Assembly (NCBI GenBank): GCA_009760855.2
Contig: WPIO01000126.1
Span: 556,001 to 620,000 of the forward strand
DNA length: 64,000 nucleotides
Reading direction: 5' to 3'
Source: Cristatella mucedo
Taxonomy: Eukaryota > Bryozoa > Phylactolaemata > Cristatellidae
Shown: positions 33,815 to 44,682 of the stretch, in pieces
How the letters are laid out: every line of letters begins with the position of its first letter
Numbering within the stretch: the stretch's first letter is position 1
Notes under the pieces: generated by a model
Told to the model about the DNA's origin: nothing
Seen by the model: the letters and a program-made list of their open reading frames with translations, nothing else
Databases searched by the model: none
Position numbers and translations under genes: made by a program

Positions 33815-33965
33815 AATAATAATAATAATACATTTCTTTTAGCGCCCCAGAGGCCTTAAACTCTCATTTGTATAGCGCCAGCGCCCTTAGGGAACTGAAT
33901 CTCTCTCTAGCCACTAAACCGAGTTAGATTCTGTTCTCTGGGGGCGCTATAAAAATGTATTATTG
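33815..33965. mobile_element. Palindromic pair of L2-like tails
   Basis: Left end AATAATACATTTCTTTTAGCGCC and right end GGGGGCGCTATAAAAATGTA are inverted copies with (TAA)n outside. Between them are two hairpin-like L2 tail remnants in opposite orientations. Confidence 0.6.
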
Positions 33966-34179
33966 TTATCAAAACTCGAGAAAGTTTGCCGCCATCTAAG
34001 CGTTGTGAAGTAATTGCAGTCGCGACACTAAGTTGACAGCAATGCATTGCTCTCGATGGCAGTGCAGATACAAAACCCGGGTCATTCGTTCCTCCGGAAC
34101 TGTGCTTCCAGCACAGCCTATAGCCGCTGGAAAGTGGGCAACAGTCGACCGAGCTCAAGGCGATTTATAAATAAAAACA

Positions 34180-34226
34180 AATGCTAGCTGATTTAGCAGC
34201 CTCTTTTGTATAGCGACAGAAGAGAC
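34180..34226 (-). mobile_element. SINE 3-prime fragment
   Basis: Holds ATGCTAGCTGATTTAGCAGC and CTCTTTTGTATAGCGACAGA; the head is missing. Confidence 0.8.
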
Positions 34227-34531
34227 GATGGGCGCGGGGGAGTCGGTCAGGACTTGCATGCACGGTCGCCAGCCCATAGCCAAATTTCCTTACAAAGCGC
34301 CTGGGCTATCAGCCTCTACCTCCAGTCAATACTGGCCCTCTGAACCCTCGTGCAAGAGAAGGCTGAGAATGAGACCATCGGAAGCAGGTGCCCAGCTATT
34401 AAGGGCCTATGCATATGCAGCGAAGAACAGCGGCGACGCGATGAGCAGCCCGAATGCCAACGGATATTCCCCTCCCCCCCCCCGGCGGCTGTTCTCATCA
34501 ATCAAATGAGCAGACGCTCCTGTGTCATAGC

Positions 34532-34672
34532 CCAGGGTTAAGGTTCGCGCTCATCGGGACCCAAGCCTTGGGTTCAAGTCCTACAGTGGGGGACCTTGTA
34601 TTGCCCACAGCAGGCGGTGGTGATAGCCGTCGAAGTTCTTCTGCTGCCATATAAATGATGCTGTTAAATGAG
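34532..34672 (+). mobile_element. SINE copy
   Basis: GGTTAAGGTTCGCGCTCATC head, GGGTTCAAGTCC box, GGTGGTGATAGCCGTC body, and a truncated 3-prime end at about 34672. Confidence 0.75.
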
Positions 34673-36884
34673 CTCACCCCTAGTTTTTCCGGCAGCCTTT
34701 CGTCAAATGCTGTCAAATGCTCGGCAGGATGCCAGTGAAAGCCTACGCCACCTTCACGCGGTCGCTAATTTGCACTCACTTATTTCAGGAATGACTCTTT
34801 ATGTCCACCTCATTAGGTGCTGCCCTTGGACTATCGGAGCAACTCAAATTGGCAGGCAGAACTGTATCGCTGTTACTGCTGTCCGGCAGAGTCTAGCGCT
34901 GAAACTAAGGACAGGCTGACCCTCAGGCTCGAGGAGTCGTACTCGCTGCCTCGGTGAGAGTGGAGACTGTGCGAATACGAATCCGTGTCCTTCGGCTCGG
35001 TTCAACGATGCGAGTTCATGCTCATTCAGATCATGCTCATTCCCAGCTATTGTGCTCCTTCTCTCACTACCGTCATGAGTGGTCTCGTACGGTCGGAAGT
35101 TTGCGAAAGTATGAACATTGATTCGTGTACTGTACTGCGTAGCGCGCGAACAGTCTGCCTGCCATCATGTGGAAGCCTTTATAAATGGCTGCAAAGGGTG
35201 CGAGGTTTTAAAGACTTTCGAGCATTCTAGTTCTGAATCTCCGGAATGGATCCGCCGACGGCGTTCGGACCGGATTGGGGCGTCGTAGCAACTGCGTTGG
35301 TCAGTAGAGCGATGCGAAACCATTCTGCTATCCTTCAGAATCGGAAGATGGCCGTTAATAGGTCGCGAAGTAGGGTGATATCTTCCGGAGTTATGAAATA
35401 TTATAGAATTAGCACATATCACAACAGTTTGCAATAGTTAACAGTTTTGATACGGTCATTAGCCGAGCGAAAACTCATTCAGATATACAAATAGTACACA
35501 CGCACTGGGGTTCGTAGGGAACGACTCGGAACCAGGTTTTCATGTACGATTTCAATTTGAAAAATTGATTGACTTACGCCAGTAGCACGGACATTTTTAG
35601 GAGCTACTCTAACTAACTACGCTCTAAAGCCTGACGAAGCATATAGCTTTCGCTGAACCTGGTGAGTCTAGGTAAGCAGCCATGCCGGACAAGCGTACGC
35701 GTACCGCATGTTCAGTGCAGCGTAGTACCTATGAGCAATCTACTTGGGTCATATTGCAGGCAAGAGTTTGCTGCATGATTAAGAGCTGGCTGCACGACCG
35801 AGCGTCAATCTATAAATGAATAGCACAAACTAGCTTCAATGAGGGAGATGGCTGATCGCCGTAAAACTCATTCTCTAAGCATTTACCTGGTATTACTAGT
35901 GACAGAGGGACTCGCGGGTTGCGCGTGCCAGTCCTGGGACGGAAAACCTTGCTTAGCAACGTCAGCTCCTACGCCGATCGTTTTGCTAGCACACATGCAG
36001 ATGCCAGATCGATGACTGAGCGTAATTGACACAATTCTTAAGGAGCGTTGGTTTCTAGAAGAAGCGAAACATGCCAAAATGAATTTTTTGATGGCTGATA
36101 TGACCTCATAGAAGTTTTCGAAAAGTTCAGGAAACGTGAGCTTCGGCTGACGATATTCTCCCTTTGGGCCCTTGAGGTCACAAGGAAATCTGTTAGCAGC
36201 ACCTATCTTTGTGCTGAGTGCATGCCGGTTCTTCTTAGCGCAGAGTTAAGTCTTCCTTTTCAAGTGCAAATTTTCAAGAGGAAAGAAGTTCTCCATCACT
36301 AGCTTAATTCGCATTACACATTCAGGGAAGGAGGCAACCAAAGATCTCTTGCCGCCGCATCTCTTGCCGTTTGTCCGTTGCTGTCGCTGCTGCTTTGGGA
36401 ATGACCCGACCTTCCCTATCACCAGAAAGGGGAAAGCTTCTTGCTGAAGCTTCTCCAATTTCGCTCACCGCAAATACACCCGCTCACGCTTATGTACGTC
36501 TGTGCGAGCGTGTGCGTGCGTGCGTGCGTGCGCGCGCTCGCGTGTGCGTGTAAAGACGGGATGAGCAACGCTATAGTCTAGTTATTGTCTAACAAACATA
36601 TTTTTTGCACGTGCTCTATCCGTGCCCTATAATTTTATTAAATCAATTTTTTTCGTTCTTCTCTTTGACTACTAAAAAGGTTTTTTCTTGTTTAACACAA
36701 ACTACTTCTTGGATTATGTGAGCTCCTCGGAAAATTAAAGTCGATGTTATTTGCATTTATGCTCTAGTCCTACGTTCTACAATGAAAATTGCGCTTACTA
36801 AATTGGTCAGACTAGGGCACTCATTGAGAATATTAAAGACTCCTGAGTTATAGCACTTAGGATCCAGATATGTCAAAATCGATT
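34673..36884. other. Intergenic, nothing recognised except a short TGCG run
   Basis: A (TGCG)n/(GCGC)n stretch lies at about 36505-36550. No exon-like or repeat-family match was recognised elsewhere. Confidence 0.45.
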
Positions 36885-36892
36885 GCTTAGAA

Positions 36893-37267
36893 CAGCGGTT
36901 CTCAAACTGTGGGTCGCGACCCCTTTGGGGGTCAAACGACCCTTTAAATAAATAAATCCTAGCTGATTTAACAGCTTCTTTTGTATAGCGACAGAAGAGC
37001 CTTTATGGCTATCACCACCGCTTGCAGCAGCGATAAAGGATCGCCCACCGAAGGAATCGAACCCACGACATCGGAACCGAGGTCGTGAAAAGCAACCACC
37101 TTACATAGTGCGCCATCACGGCTCACCAACTTTCACAGGAGTCGCCTAAGATCACCGAAAAACACGCATTTCCACATTTTACACACAATAGTTTTATGGT
37201 TGGGGGTCGCCGCAACATGAGAAACTGTATTAAATGGTCGCTGCATTAGGAAGGTTGAGAACAACTG
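36893..37267. mobile_element. SPIN-like hAT MITE interrupted by a SINE
   Basis: Ends CAGCGGTTCTCAA and TTGAGAACAACTG are inverted. Inside the left end is GTGGGTCGCGACCCCTTTGG; inside the right end are TTTTATGGTTGGGGGTCGCC and GCATTAGGAAGGTTGAGAAC. These match the SPIN (Space Invader) hAT consensus as I recall it. Flanking 8-mers GCTTAGAA and GTTTATAA fit a worn hAT target duplication. Without the SINE (36946-37127) about 190 bases remain, so it is a non-autonomous, internally deleted form. Confidence 0.85.
36946..37127 (-). mobile_element. SINE copy nested in SPIN-like element
   Basis: Full-length minus-strand tRNA-type SINE with (AAAT)n at its 3-prime end. Minus-strand head GTGAGCCGTGATGGCGCACT (A-box-like) and GGGTTCGATTCC (B box). 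It splits the SPIN sequence GACCCTTT|CACAGG, with CTTT repeated on both sides. Confidence 0.92.
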
Positions 37268-37275
37268 GTTTATAA

Positions 37276-38113
37276 AGTGAAGCCAGCCTCTGAATTAATA
37301 GTTTGGCGGTTGAACTTGGAGCTTAGAACTTAGCGCAGATGACCGTTGCTGTACATACTCGCTGCGATTATTGAATAGATTGCTCTCCATTAAAGAAAAG
37401 AACTTCTTAGATATGTTATGGGCGCTCTTGTTTATTGCGGCGTTCTGCTACCGTCGGCATACGAGCATCGGTTTAGCAACCACGACTCGCTGCGCCGTGC
37501 TTCGAGGCACCAGCTCTACTAACAGTGTTCACTTGTCTAAAAGGACTACCACTCTTTAGTCCGCTCTTTTGTCGCAGGGGATTCCTTCCAGTGCAGAAGC
37601 CGCTTCACACAGCGCATGCGTAGCACTACTCTTTCTTAAAATTTTTGGACACGTATTATCTTCCCGGAACGTACGGTACTGTCATATCACCGTGTAAGCT
37701 TATGAAAATGCGAACTCAATGTTAATAAAAATGAGAAATATGTGATGAGAAACAATGCAAATAAACTAATTTATATTTATATTTTTATATTATTAGATTT
37801 ATATATTATTTATATTTATATTCACTAACAGTAATTTTTTGTATTTGGTTGAATGCTTCCTTCGTCACGAACTTTTAGAAAAACTTCACCAGAAAAGTTT
37901 CCTAAAAAGATATTCTACCGTTCACCGGTACAAAAACAATAAAAAATAATTGATACCGCGACGATAGCCATTTCTGCTGATGCATTACAATACCGAGCAA
38001 ATAATAAATAATAGTGAGACTATATTTAGCTCTCTATTTGTCGCCAAAGTTCTCCGCATAAATTCAACGTATGCTGAGATCATTGCTGTCACAGATCAAA
38101 AGTGAAAGAGCGT
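37276..38113. other. AT-rich intergenic stretch
   Basis: Contains a TATATTTATA-type low-complexity segment at about 37768-37830. Nothing else was recognised. Confidence 0.45.
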
Positions 38114-38160
38114 TTAATAATAATAATAATAATGCACTTGATAAAGCGCCCTCAGAGAAC
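38114..38160 (-). mobile_element. L2 tail-only insertion
   Basis: Only (TAA)n, GCACTTGATAAAGCGCCCTC and AGAGAACTT are present, then unrelated sequence: an extremely short 5-prime truncated copy. Confidence 0.75.
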
Positions 38161-39296
38161 TTATCTGCAGGCAAGCTACTTCAATCTATTTTTGTACCTG
38201 GGTAACATGAGTGCTTTCTAGTCCGTACGCCTAAAATGAATACAAAATAGCTAATGTTCCTCAAAAATTTGCTTTCGTGTTCCGGTAACTGAAAATTGTA
38301 TAATCCTGTAGTTTTTTCCGTTAGACACCGTCAAGTTAGCACATATAGCACTGTTCGCGACGAGAAATAACAAGAGTCAGGCGTACTTAGAACTTTAGAG
38401 TCGTATCCATGGAATCGCAACAGTAAAGGTGCCTTAAGCGAGCTTTTACTTTTTGTTAATTGCAGAGTAAGAGAGTAGTGAATAGCCATATTTGTTTGAC
38501 ATGGCATCAAGAGGCTACTTGTTTGCAGCAGATACATTCTGCAGAGATCTCACACTTACAAAATCCGATGCTGAGCTTCTGACATCTAAGCTCAAGGAGT
38601 GGAAAGTTTAGGATGAATTTCAAGAGTAGCAGATCAGAAAAGACGTCCTTAACTTTTTCCCAACTTCTTCAGTCGGCAAGATAGGCTGAGCTTTTTTGAA
38701 CTTCTGTGACCTTGTACTCGATGCTATCGGAGTCACCTGTAACTCAAGTGAATGGCTCCTATTTGTAGACAGTTCATCCAGGAGCGTCTATGCTGCTCTG
38801 CTCCGTAACGGGAACACATATCGGTCTCTCACACTGTCTCAGTCCTCTCGGCACTGTGAAGCCGACTGCTCCGACTTCAAAATGCTGCTGAGTGCGTTAA
38901 AGCATGCTGACTACGATTAGGCGATCATTAGCGGCTTCCAAATGGTGACATTCCTGATGAGCTTCGAGGGCAATTCTGTCAAGTTTCGTTGTTTCCTTTG
39001 TCTGTGGGACAGCCGGGTCGCTAAGTCATACTATCACAAAAGGAACTGGTCATAGTAGACCTGGGTTTTTTTAGGCTAGAACGAAGGCTATGGCAGGGAC
39101 TAAGGCTAGGAGGCTGATAGAAAGTTTGAATGACGTCATTCCTGATGGACCTCCCAGGCGGTTTCAACCAGCTCCCTTGCATTTCTTTACCTATGGGACA
39201 GCCGGTTCACTAAAGCTAAATGTACGGTAAAACATCAAGCGGGAGCCGATGGTAAACCCTCGGCAGTTGCTAATGCCACCGCTGCACATCGAGTTG

Positions 39297-39478
39297 GTGA
39301 GCCGCGATGGCACACTAGGTAAGGCGGTTGCTTTCACGACCTCGGTCCCGAGGTCGTGGGTTCGATTACTGCGGTGGGCGATCCTTTATCACCACTGCAA
39401 GCCGTGGTGATAGCCGTAAAGGCTCTTCTGTCGCTATACAAAAAGAGGCAGTTTAATCAGCTAGGATTTATTTATTTA
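39297..39478 (+). mobile_element. SINE copy nested in family D remnant
   Basis: GGTGAGCCGCGATGGCACAC head, paired arms CGACCTCGG...CCGAGGTCG, box GGGTTCGATTAC, 3-prime end CAGCTAGGATTTATTTATTT. Near full length. Confidence 0.9.
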
Positions 39479-39824
39479 GGCCCGACCAAGCAATTTGTCG
39501 CTGTCCTAGACAATGAGTCAGCTACTCTCAGGTACCTCTAAGATTTTGTTCCACAGCTGTCGGAGGCAAAGGTCAAAGCTAGCATGAAGAAGATCGTAAA
39601 GTGTGAAAGATTCACCAAGTAGCTCTACGCAGCTTTTTCGTCCTATTTAGATAGGACAAAAAGCAGTGCGGAGCGGTTTCCTTGCAGAGGTTCGTGGCTA
39701 TATGGGTTATCACAAGGCTGAATGAAAGATATGACCACCTAGATCATACTCTCATCGATAACTATGCCAGCATGGAATGCAGAGTGTCGCTCAAAGTTCA
39801 TTTCTCTGATGCTCATTTTTGCGG

Positions 39825-40142
39825 TCTTACGGTAGGCCGCTGCTTGGCTGCTTCACACAGCTCAACCTTTGATGTGGCTTGGCCCGCCTTTGATGGTTCT
39901 TTGCCCCGCCTTTGATGTTCCTTTGCCCCGCCTTTAATGTGGCTTGCCCCTTCTTTGATGTGTCGGGCTGCTTCCTAGAAAGATGGGCGGAGCGAGCGGA
40001 CCCCGAGTTCAGTGGGAACGCGGGCGCAGGGGAGGACGGCTGTGGCTGCGAGCGTCAGCCGAATACACGCTTGTTAAAGCCCCATTGATGTCTCTGTGTC
40101 GTCGTTCGCGTGTGTCATCACTAAAATCTTAACCGCAATCTT
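39825..40142. mobile_element. Unnamed element C, copy 2, inside family D remnant
   Basis: Lies between HFSDAHF and NTGAYSEE of the host remnant. The ends TTGCGGTCTTA and TAACCGCAA are inverted, suggesting a terminal-inverted-repeat DNA element. Its 5-prime part contains a ~26-base tandem repeat (CTTTGCCCCGCCTTTGATGT-like, about 39867-39955). Confidence 0.5.
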
Positions 40143-40744
40143 GAAATTCAAGTTTAACACGGGAGCTTATTCAGAGGAGCGAGGCGAGCGCTGTGGCCGG
40201 GCTACACTGGACTTTGAACTTCGTTACCGAGGACGGTACAACGAAAACATGACGAGGGACTATTTTTGGGAGCTCCTTCGAGAAAGCTGTTTGCAGTATA
40301 GAAGCAAATTTAAAACGTCTGGTAATTCCCGAACCCTTTTGAGAGTTAATTGTTGCACGACTTCCGAGTAAATGCTATTTATGGTGTGTTCATCCTATCT
40401 TCTTTCTGATTAAATTATGATTACATTTTTCGTTGAAAATGGGTCAATTTCAAGCCAAAAGCTGTCGTTGTCACACTAACAATATTTGTAGGGAGTAATG
40501 GTTATTTTCTATAATAAACTTCTGAGGCATAAGCAGTTAGGAAATAACACTTACTACCCAGGGACAAAAATTGTCCTACATAGTGCAATTAAGGTTTAGG
40601 GGCGTTCCCGGCGGCATGCTGAGGCAAGTACCCAAAGGCAAGAAAGTATTCTGCTTGGGCCAGAGTGCTAAAGCAAAAAAGACACTCGCAGCCACCAATA
40701 AGCACGACCTATATCTAGTATCTTACACCTAATCCTTCACAGGT

Positions 40745-41520
40745 AAGCACTGGTAAAGGACGGGAACAAAAAAGGACACGCTCACAAAGGACGAATGGAA
40801 AGCTGACAGGACAAATAGATCTTTAGCTGAGACTCGAATGCTGTAGATTAATGGCAGGTAGTGACCGAAGCCAGAAGTGAGCTCCAGACTTTCGGTGCAC
40901 GCGAACGCAGGGCCCTATCACCAAAGCATTTCCTCAGAGAGCGAGAGACGACTGGAAGCCGATGAGCCGATGGCGGTGCGAGAGCCCAAAAGAGGAGCAA
41001 TGAGGTCAGCGAGGTCAGGCAGGCTGGTGCAAGCGACCCAAGTGACCTTTGAGCCAGATAGAAGATCGTGAAGTTGATTCGGCGCTTGACAGAGAGCCAG
41101 CGAAGCTCAGACGGCGGCGGCGGTGTGACGTGGCAGTGACGATGACAGACGAGTTGGTGAGTTTTGCATTAATTGCACACGATTATGGGATGTCATGCCG
41201 GAAGTCTGGAATAAAGAAGACTGGAGAAATCTAGACGCCACTTCACAAAGGCATTAAGTATTTTGGCTGTTTTATACTCTTGTCCAGGGAGGCCCTAATT
41301 TAGCAATGCTACTTCGCTGAAAGTGTGCCGACCTGACATTAGAGGCACCGCGCTCATCCAAAGACATGTCTCGTTTTGAAACAATACGCTCAGATTGCGT
41401 GCAGCAGTCACTAGAGCGATGCCAGATGTACTCATCCTTGAGGATGAGGTCTTGCAAATTTTTGACGGTGAAAATCCGTTTCCCGTAACTGTTAAGTTGG
41501 TTGATCACTGACCGTGTTCG
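40745..41520 (-). mobile_element. Old L2/CR1-like LINE 3-prime half
   Basis: Minus-strand frames give, with shifts, KILNAFVKWRLDF, HVTPPPPSELRWLSVKRRIN, GSLAPACL and FGDRALRSRAPKVWSSL, parallel to KLVHAFMKSRLDF, HITPLLADLHWLPVKQRID, HSMAPAYL and FGDRAFRSYAPKAWNSL of the intact LINE. Confidence 0.75.
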
Positions 41521-42689
41521 GATACGTTCTTAACACATAATTCAGTCAGTTGGTATTCCTTTCGAGAGTAAATGCAAAGTACAGTTAGCTAAGTCCAAAT
41601 ACTGGCTCCGGAGCATTTAAACATACTTGCTCGATAAATTGTCTTTTTCCTTTACGAATTGTCAGTGAATTAAGCACAATCGTGCCATTCCAATGTCGTC
41701 GCCTTGAAATGCTCCCCGAGTTTTTTTCTTCAGACTCTCCTGTTACTGCTGCTAAAGAGCTTTTCCAGAGCGACGTTTTCGAACGTGCATCCCGGGGCTT
41801 CTTCTTCATTCTTTTACTGTGGCTGAGCTTGACGAGAGTCACGCTTTCGTTGAGAGTTTTGGTAGTGTGCCTCTGTGGATTCCCTTGCTAATTATTGTCC
41901 CCGTCGCGGTCTACGACAATTACTCGCACATCCTACGCGATGAGCTCTGCTTTTTTCCGGATCTATTGTTATTGTTATAAAAGGCACGGAAATGCCTCCA
42001 CTTCAGGACAAACACAGCACTCATAACGATGCTAGCGCCAGCCAACGCACCAATACCGGTGACGCCCTGAACCATGGGATCGCTTCTAGTGTCATTTTAG
42101 GTGCAGCGCACCAACGCATGCACGTATACCGGCAGCAGCGAAATGCGATTGCAACGAAGAGCGCCCATACCTTATGATTAAAGGGGCTTCAGGCTTGTAT
42201 ATCCAGATCATAGAGACATCTGTTTGACAGTGCCGGAGGGTGGTAGGTGTCCAACAGCAGTCATGGCGCATCATTAAATCTCGTACGGTCCTAAGCCTAG
42301 AGCACAAATACCAAGGCCCAACTGACTGCTTATCTATTGCATGGTTTCAACTTTAATGCTGCCTAGATGTACATTGTTGTTTACCGGTCCCTGGCCATTA
42401 TAATTCAGGAACCGCGGATAACGAATATCTCGAAAGTTATAATCAGGCTAATTTATCAAACTGCCGATTTAAGTTCAATTTTTTGTACGTTCTAAATTTT
42501 ATTGATTTTTTACTTTTGGTCTTGTTCAAATGAAATTTTCAATTACAAATAAATATTTCGCGATTAGCATTCTTATTCACCCCGACTGTCTCCCCATTGG
42601 TCAGCGGTGATTGGCCAGAGAGTCGGCAGCGACCGCCATTTACAGGACGTAAGTACATTCACGGCTTGGCTCTTTCATACCCAGCCGAA
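41521..42689. other. Intergenic, nothing recognised
   Basis: Two short opposing frames (41585-41891) have no recognisable similarity. Confidence 0.4.
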
Positions 42690-43108
42690 CGCTGGGCCAG
42701 TTTCATCCTCTTTGTACCCTCAGATTCTCTATGGAAGATAAATTAGCTGTTCCATTTCTACACGTAGAGGCCGTTGACGACAGAAGCTTTTGCTCTATAC
42801 ACTAGACTGTGGAACTTACTTCCACGATTCTTAAGCAACGACATCTACTCACCTGCTACCGACTATCGTACTCCTATCTAGCTGTCCTGAGCTTCTACTT
42901 TTATGCTACTCACTTCCTCAACGGCTCTCCTGACTTAGCTTTACTTCAAACATTCTCTTTATTGCATGAGATGAAGTCTATTGACTACCGAATGCATACC
43001 GAAAGCCGCTTATGCTTTGAGTTGGCTATTTAAAAATCTCCTGCGTAACACTCACATAATCTTTGTAGCTTTTTGGAGTTACAGACGGAGATACATTACA
43101 TTACATTC
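42690..43108 (+). mobile_element. LINE family B 3-prime fragment
   Basis: Same family as 5695-6010: DDRSFCSI, then THFLNGSPDLALL, SLLHEMKS, and the 3-prime end GGAGATACATTACATTACAT. Confidence 0.75.
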
Positions 43109-43163
43109 AAATTTATTTATTTAGTCTGATAAGCACCAATTTATTTGCTTTATTTTTCATTGT

Positions 43164-43245
43164 ATATATATATACATATACATATATGTGTATACATATA
43201 CATATATATATGTGTACACATATATAAATATATATATATATAAAT
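43164..43245. repeat. (TA)n / TACATA low-complexity repeat
   Basis: Alternating TA with CATA and TGTG interruptions. Confidence 0.9.
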
Positions 43246-43282
43246 TTTCATACCGTTGTGTGCATACATTTATGTATGTAAC

Positions 43283-43436
43283 TAGGAGGTAAGGTGTTCG
43301 CTCTTCACGACCGAGTTCGTGGGTTCGAATCCTGCAGATGAGCGATCCTTGATTGCCTACTGCAAGCGGTGGATGATAGCCAATAAGGCTCTTCTGCCCC
43401 TACACAAATCAGCTAAGAATTTATTTTTTATTTAGT
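43283..43436 (+). mobile_element. SINE copy
   Basis: AGGAGGTAAGGTGTTCGCTC head, GGGTTCGAATCC B box, CAAGCGGTGGATGATAGCC body, then a T-rich end. Confidence 0.85.
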
Positions 43437-43462
43437 GTTAGCCCGAACAGTCTGCCCACCAT

Positions 43463-43645
43463 GAATAAATAAAATTAATCCTAGCTGATTAAATAGCCTC
43501 TTTTGTATAGCGACAAAAGAGCCTTTACGGCTATCTCCACCGCTTGCCGCGGTGATAAAGAATCGCCCACAGCAGGAATTGAACCCACTACTTCGGGACT
43601 AAGTCGTTAAAAGCAACCACCTTAACTAGTGTGCCATCACGGCTA
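43463..43645 (-). mobile_element. SINE copy, opposite orientation to its neighbour
   Basis: Starts with AATAAATAAAATTAATCC on the plus strand and ends CCATCACGGCT. It is nearly full length and sits tail-to-tail with the plus-strand SINE 27 bases away. Confidence 0.9.
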
Positions 43646-44560
43646 AATTAAAGCATTTCAGCACTTACGGAGTGCTAGCCAACAAAATGTAAAAAAACTT
43701 AGGATTCGTAGGATTTACCAATAGTTGTAACCGATTGTGAATGCTACCACCTTGATTGTCTTAGGTGCACAAACTTACGAAATGACTGTGCTCGGACGTA
43801 TGAGGGGCTATTTCAAGCTTACGACTAAGTAGCCATTTTTTGAAGGATATTATTTTGTAGTAGTGCAAAGGAAAGTTCATTATATGCACCATATTCCTCT
43901 CTAGAAATGTTTCTCAACAAAAACCATGTGGGTCATGTTCTCAGCTCTCATTGTGGGTTTGAAGCATGCTAATTTGAGCATGTACATCCATAGACTCGGT
44001 AGGGTTCGAAACGATGCAATAAATTGATGACGCAGCAGAAACCAACCAACAGCATTTTCTGGTAAATAAGAAATAAAACAATTCCTTAAATCTAGTTTCT
44101 ATTTCTTAACTCTCTCGTTTTTCACATGTATTCACCAAATTTAACTACCTTCTCACAATCTAGATGGAGACTTGCTGATACATGCAGATCCCTGTGGTTT
44201 TGGCATCTGATGTGTTTTTTAAGACTTCGCAGCAGTTTTAAATGTTTCCACAAATATTTTTTCATGACGAAGCGTAGTTGGCTAATCTCTCGCTCTAACT
44301 TGGCCATAGATTTCTTGCATAGTCTCGAAAGAGATCTAGTACATTCAAAATTATCTCTTAGAAGCATTTTCAAGAATATAATAGTTGGCGAATTCTAAAT
44401 GTTACAGTTCGCATAGCAGAGAGCCAGCCGATGCCCAACACCGACAGTTTTATACTAACGCACGGAGCCGAAGAGCGCACGGCTCCCCTCGGCCCCTGCT
44501 CTCACACGACTCCCAGTCCCCTGGTCGACTCGGATGATTCATCGACCACAACTGTGTACC
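43646..44560. other. Intergenic, nothing recognised
   Basis: A basic 83-codon minus-strand frame (44122-44373) could be a worn coiled-coil fragment, but no family was recognised. Confidence 0.4.
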
Positions 44561-44682
44561 GGTCGACCCAGATGGTGAATCCACCATCTGGCCACCAGCT
44601 GGTCCATGCCACATCGCAGGCGGACCACGGCGGTGCACTGGTCGACCCTGATGGTGAATCCACCATCTGGCCACCAGCTGGT
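44561..44682. repeat. Two ~79-base direct repeats with hairpin core
   Basis: GTCGACCC.GATGGTGAATCCACCATCTGGCCACCAGCTGG-like units occur at 44561-44602 and 44640-44682. Each contains the palindrome GATGGTGAATCCACCATC. Confidence 0.8.

Larger units (their letters stand above)
38550..40372 (+). pseudogene. Remnant of unnamed dispersed protein family D (copy 2)
   Basis: Ordered blocks across frames: SDAELLTSKLKEWKV, SEWLLFVDSSSRSVYAALLR, KMLLSALKHADYD, CFLCLWDSRVAKSYYHKRNW, QLSEAKVKA, AVRSGFLAEVRGYMGYHKAE, and GAYSEERGERCGRATLDFEL followed by RYRGRYN. These match an uncharacterised multicopy animal family (conserved blocks like IDSSK.SLKAVLLHNGN, CFLCEWDSRD, YSEEHGERFHQDI). Many stops, a SINE (39297-39478) and element C (39825-40142) interrupt it. 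Function is unknown; wide dispersal suggests a transposon origin. Confidence 0.65.
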
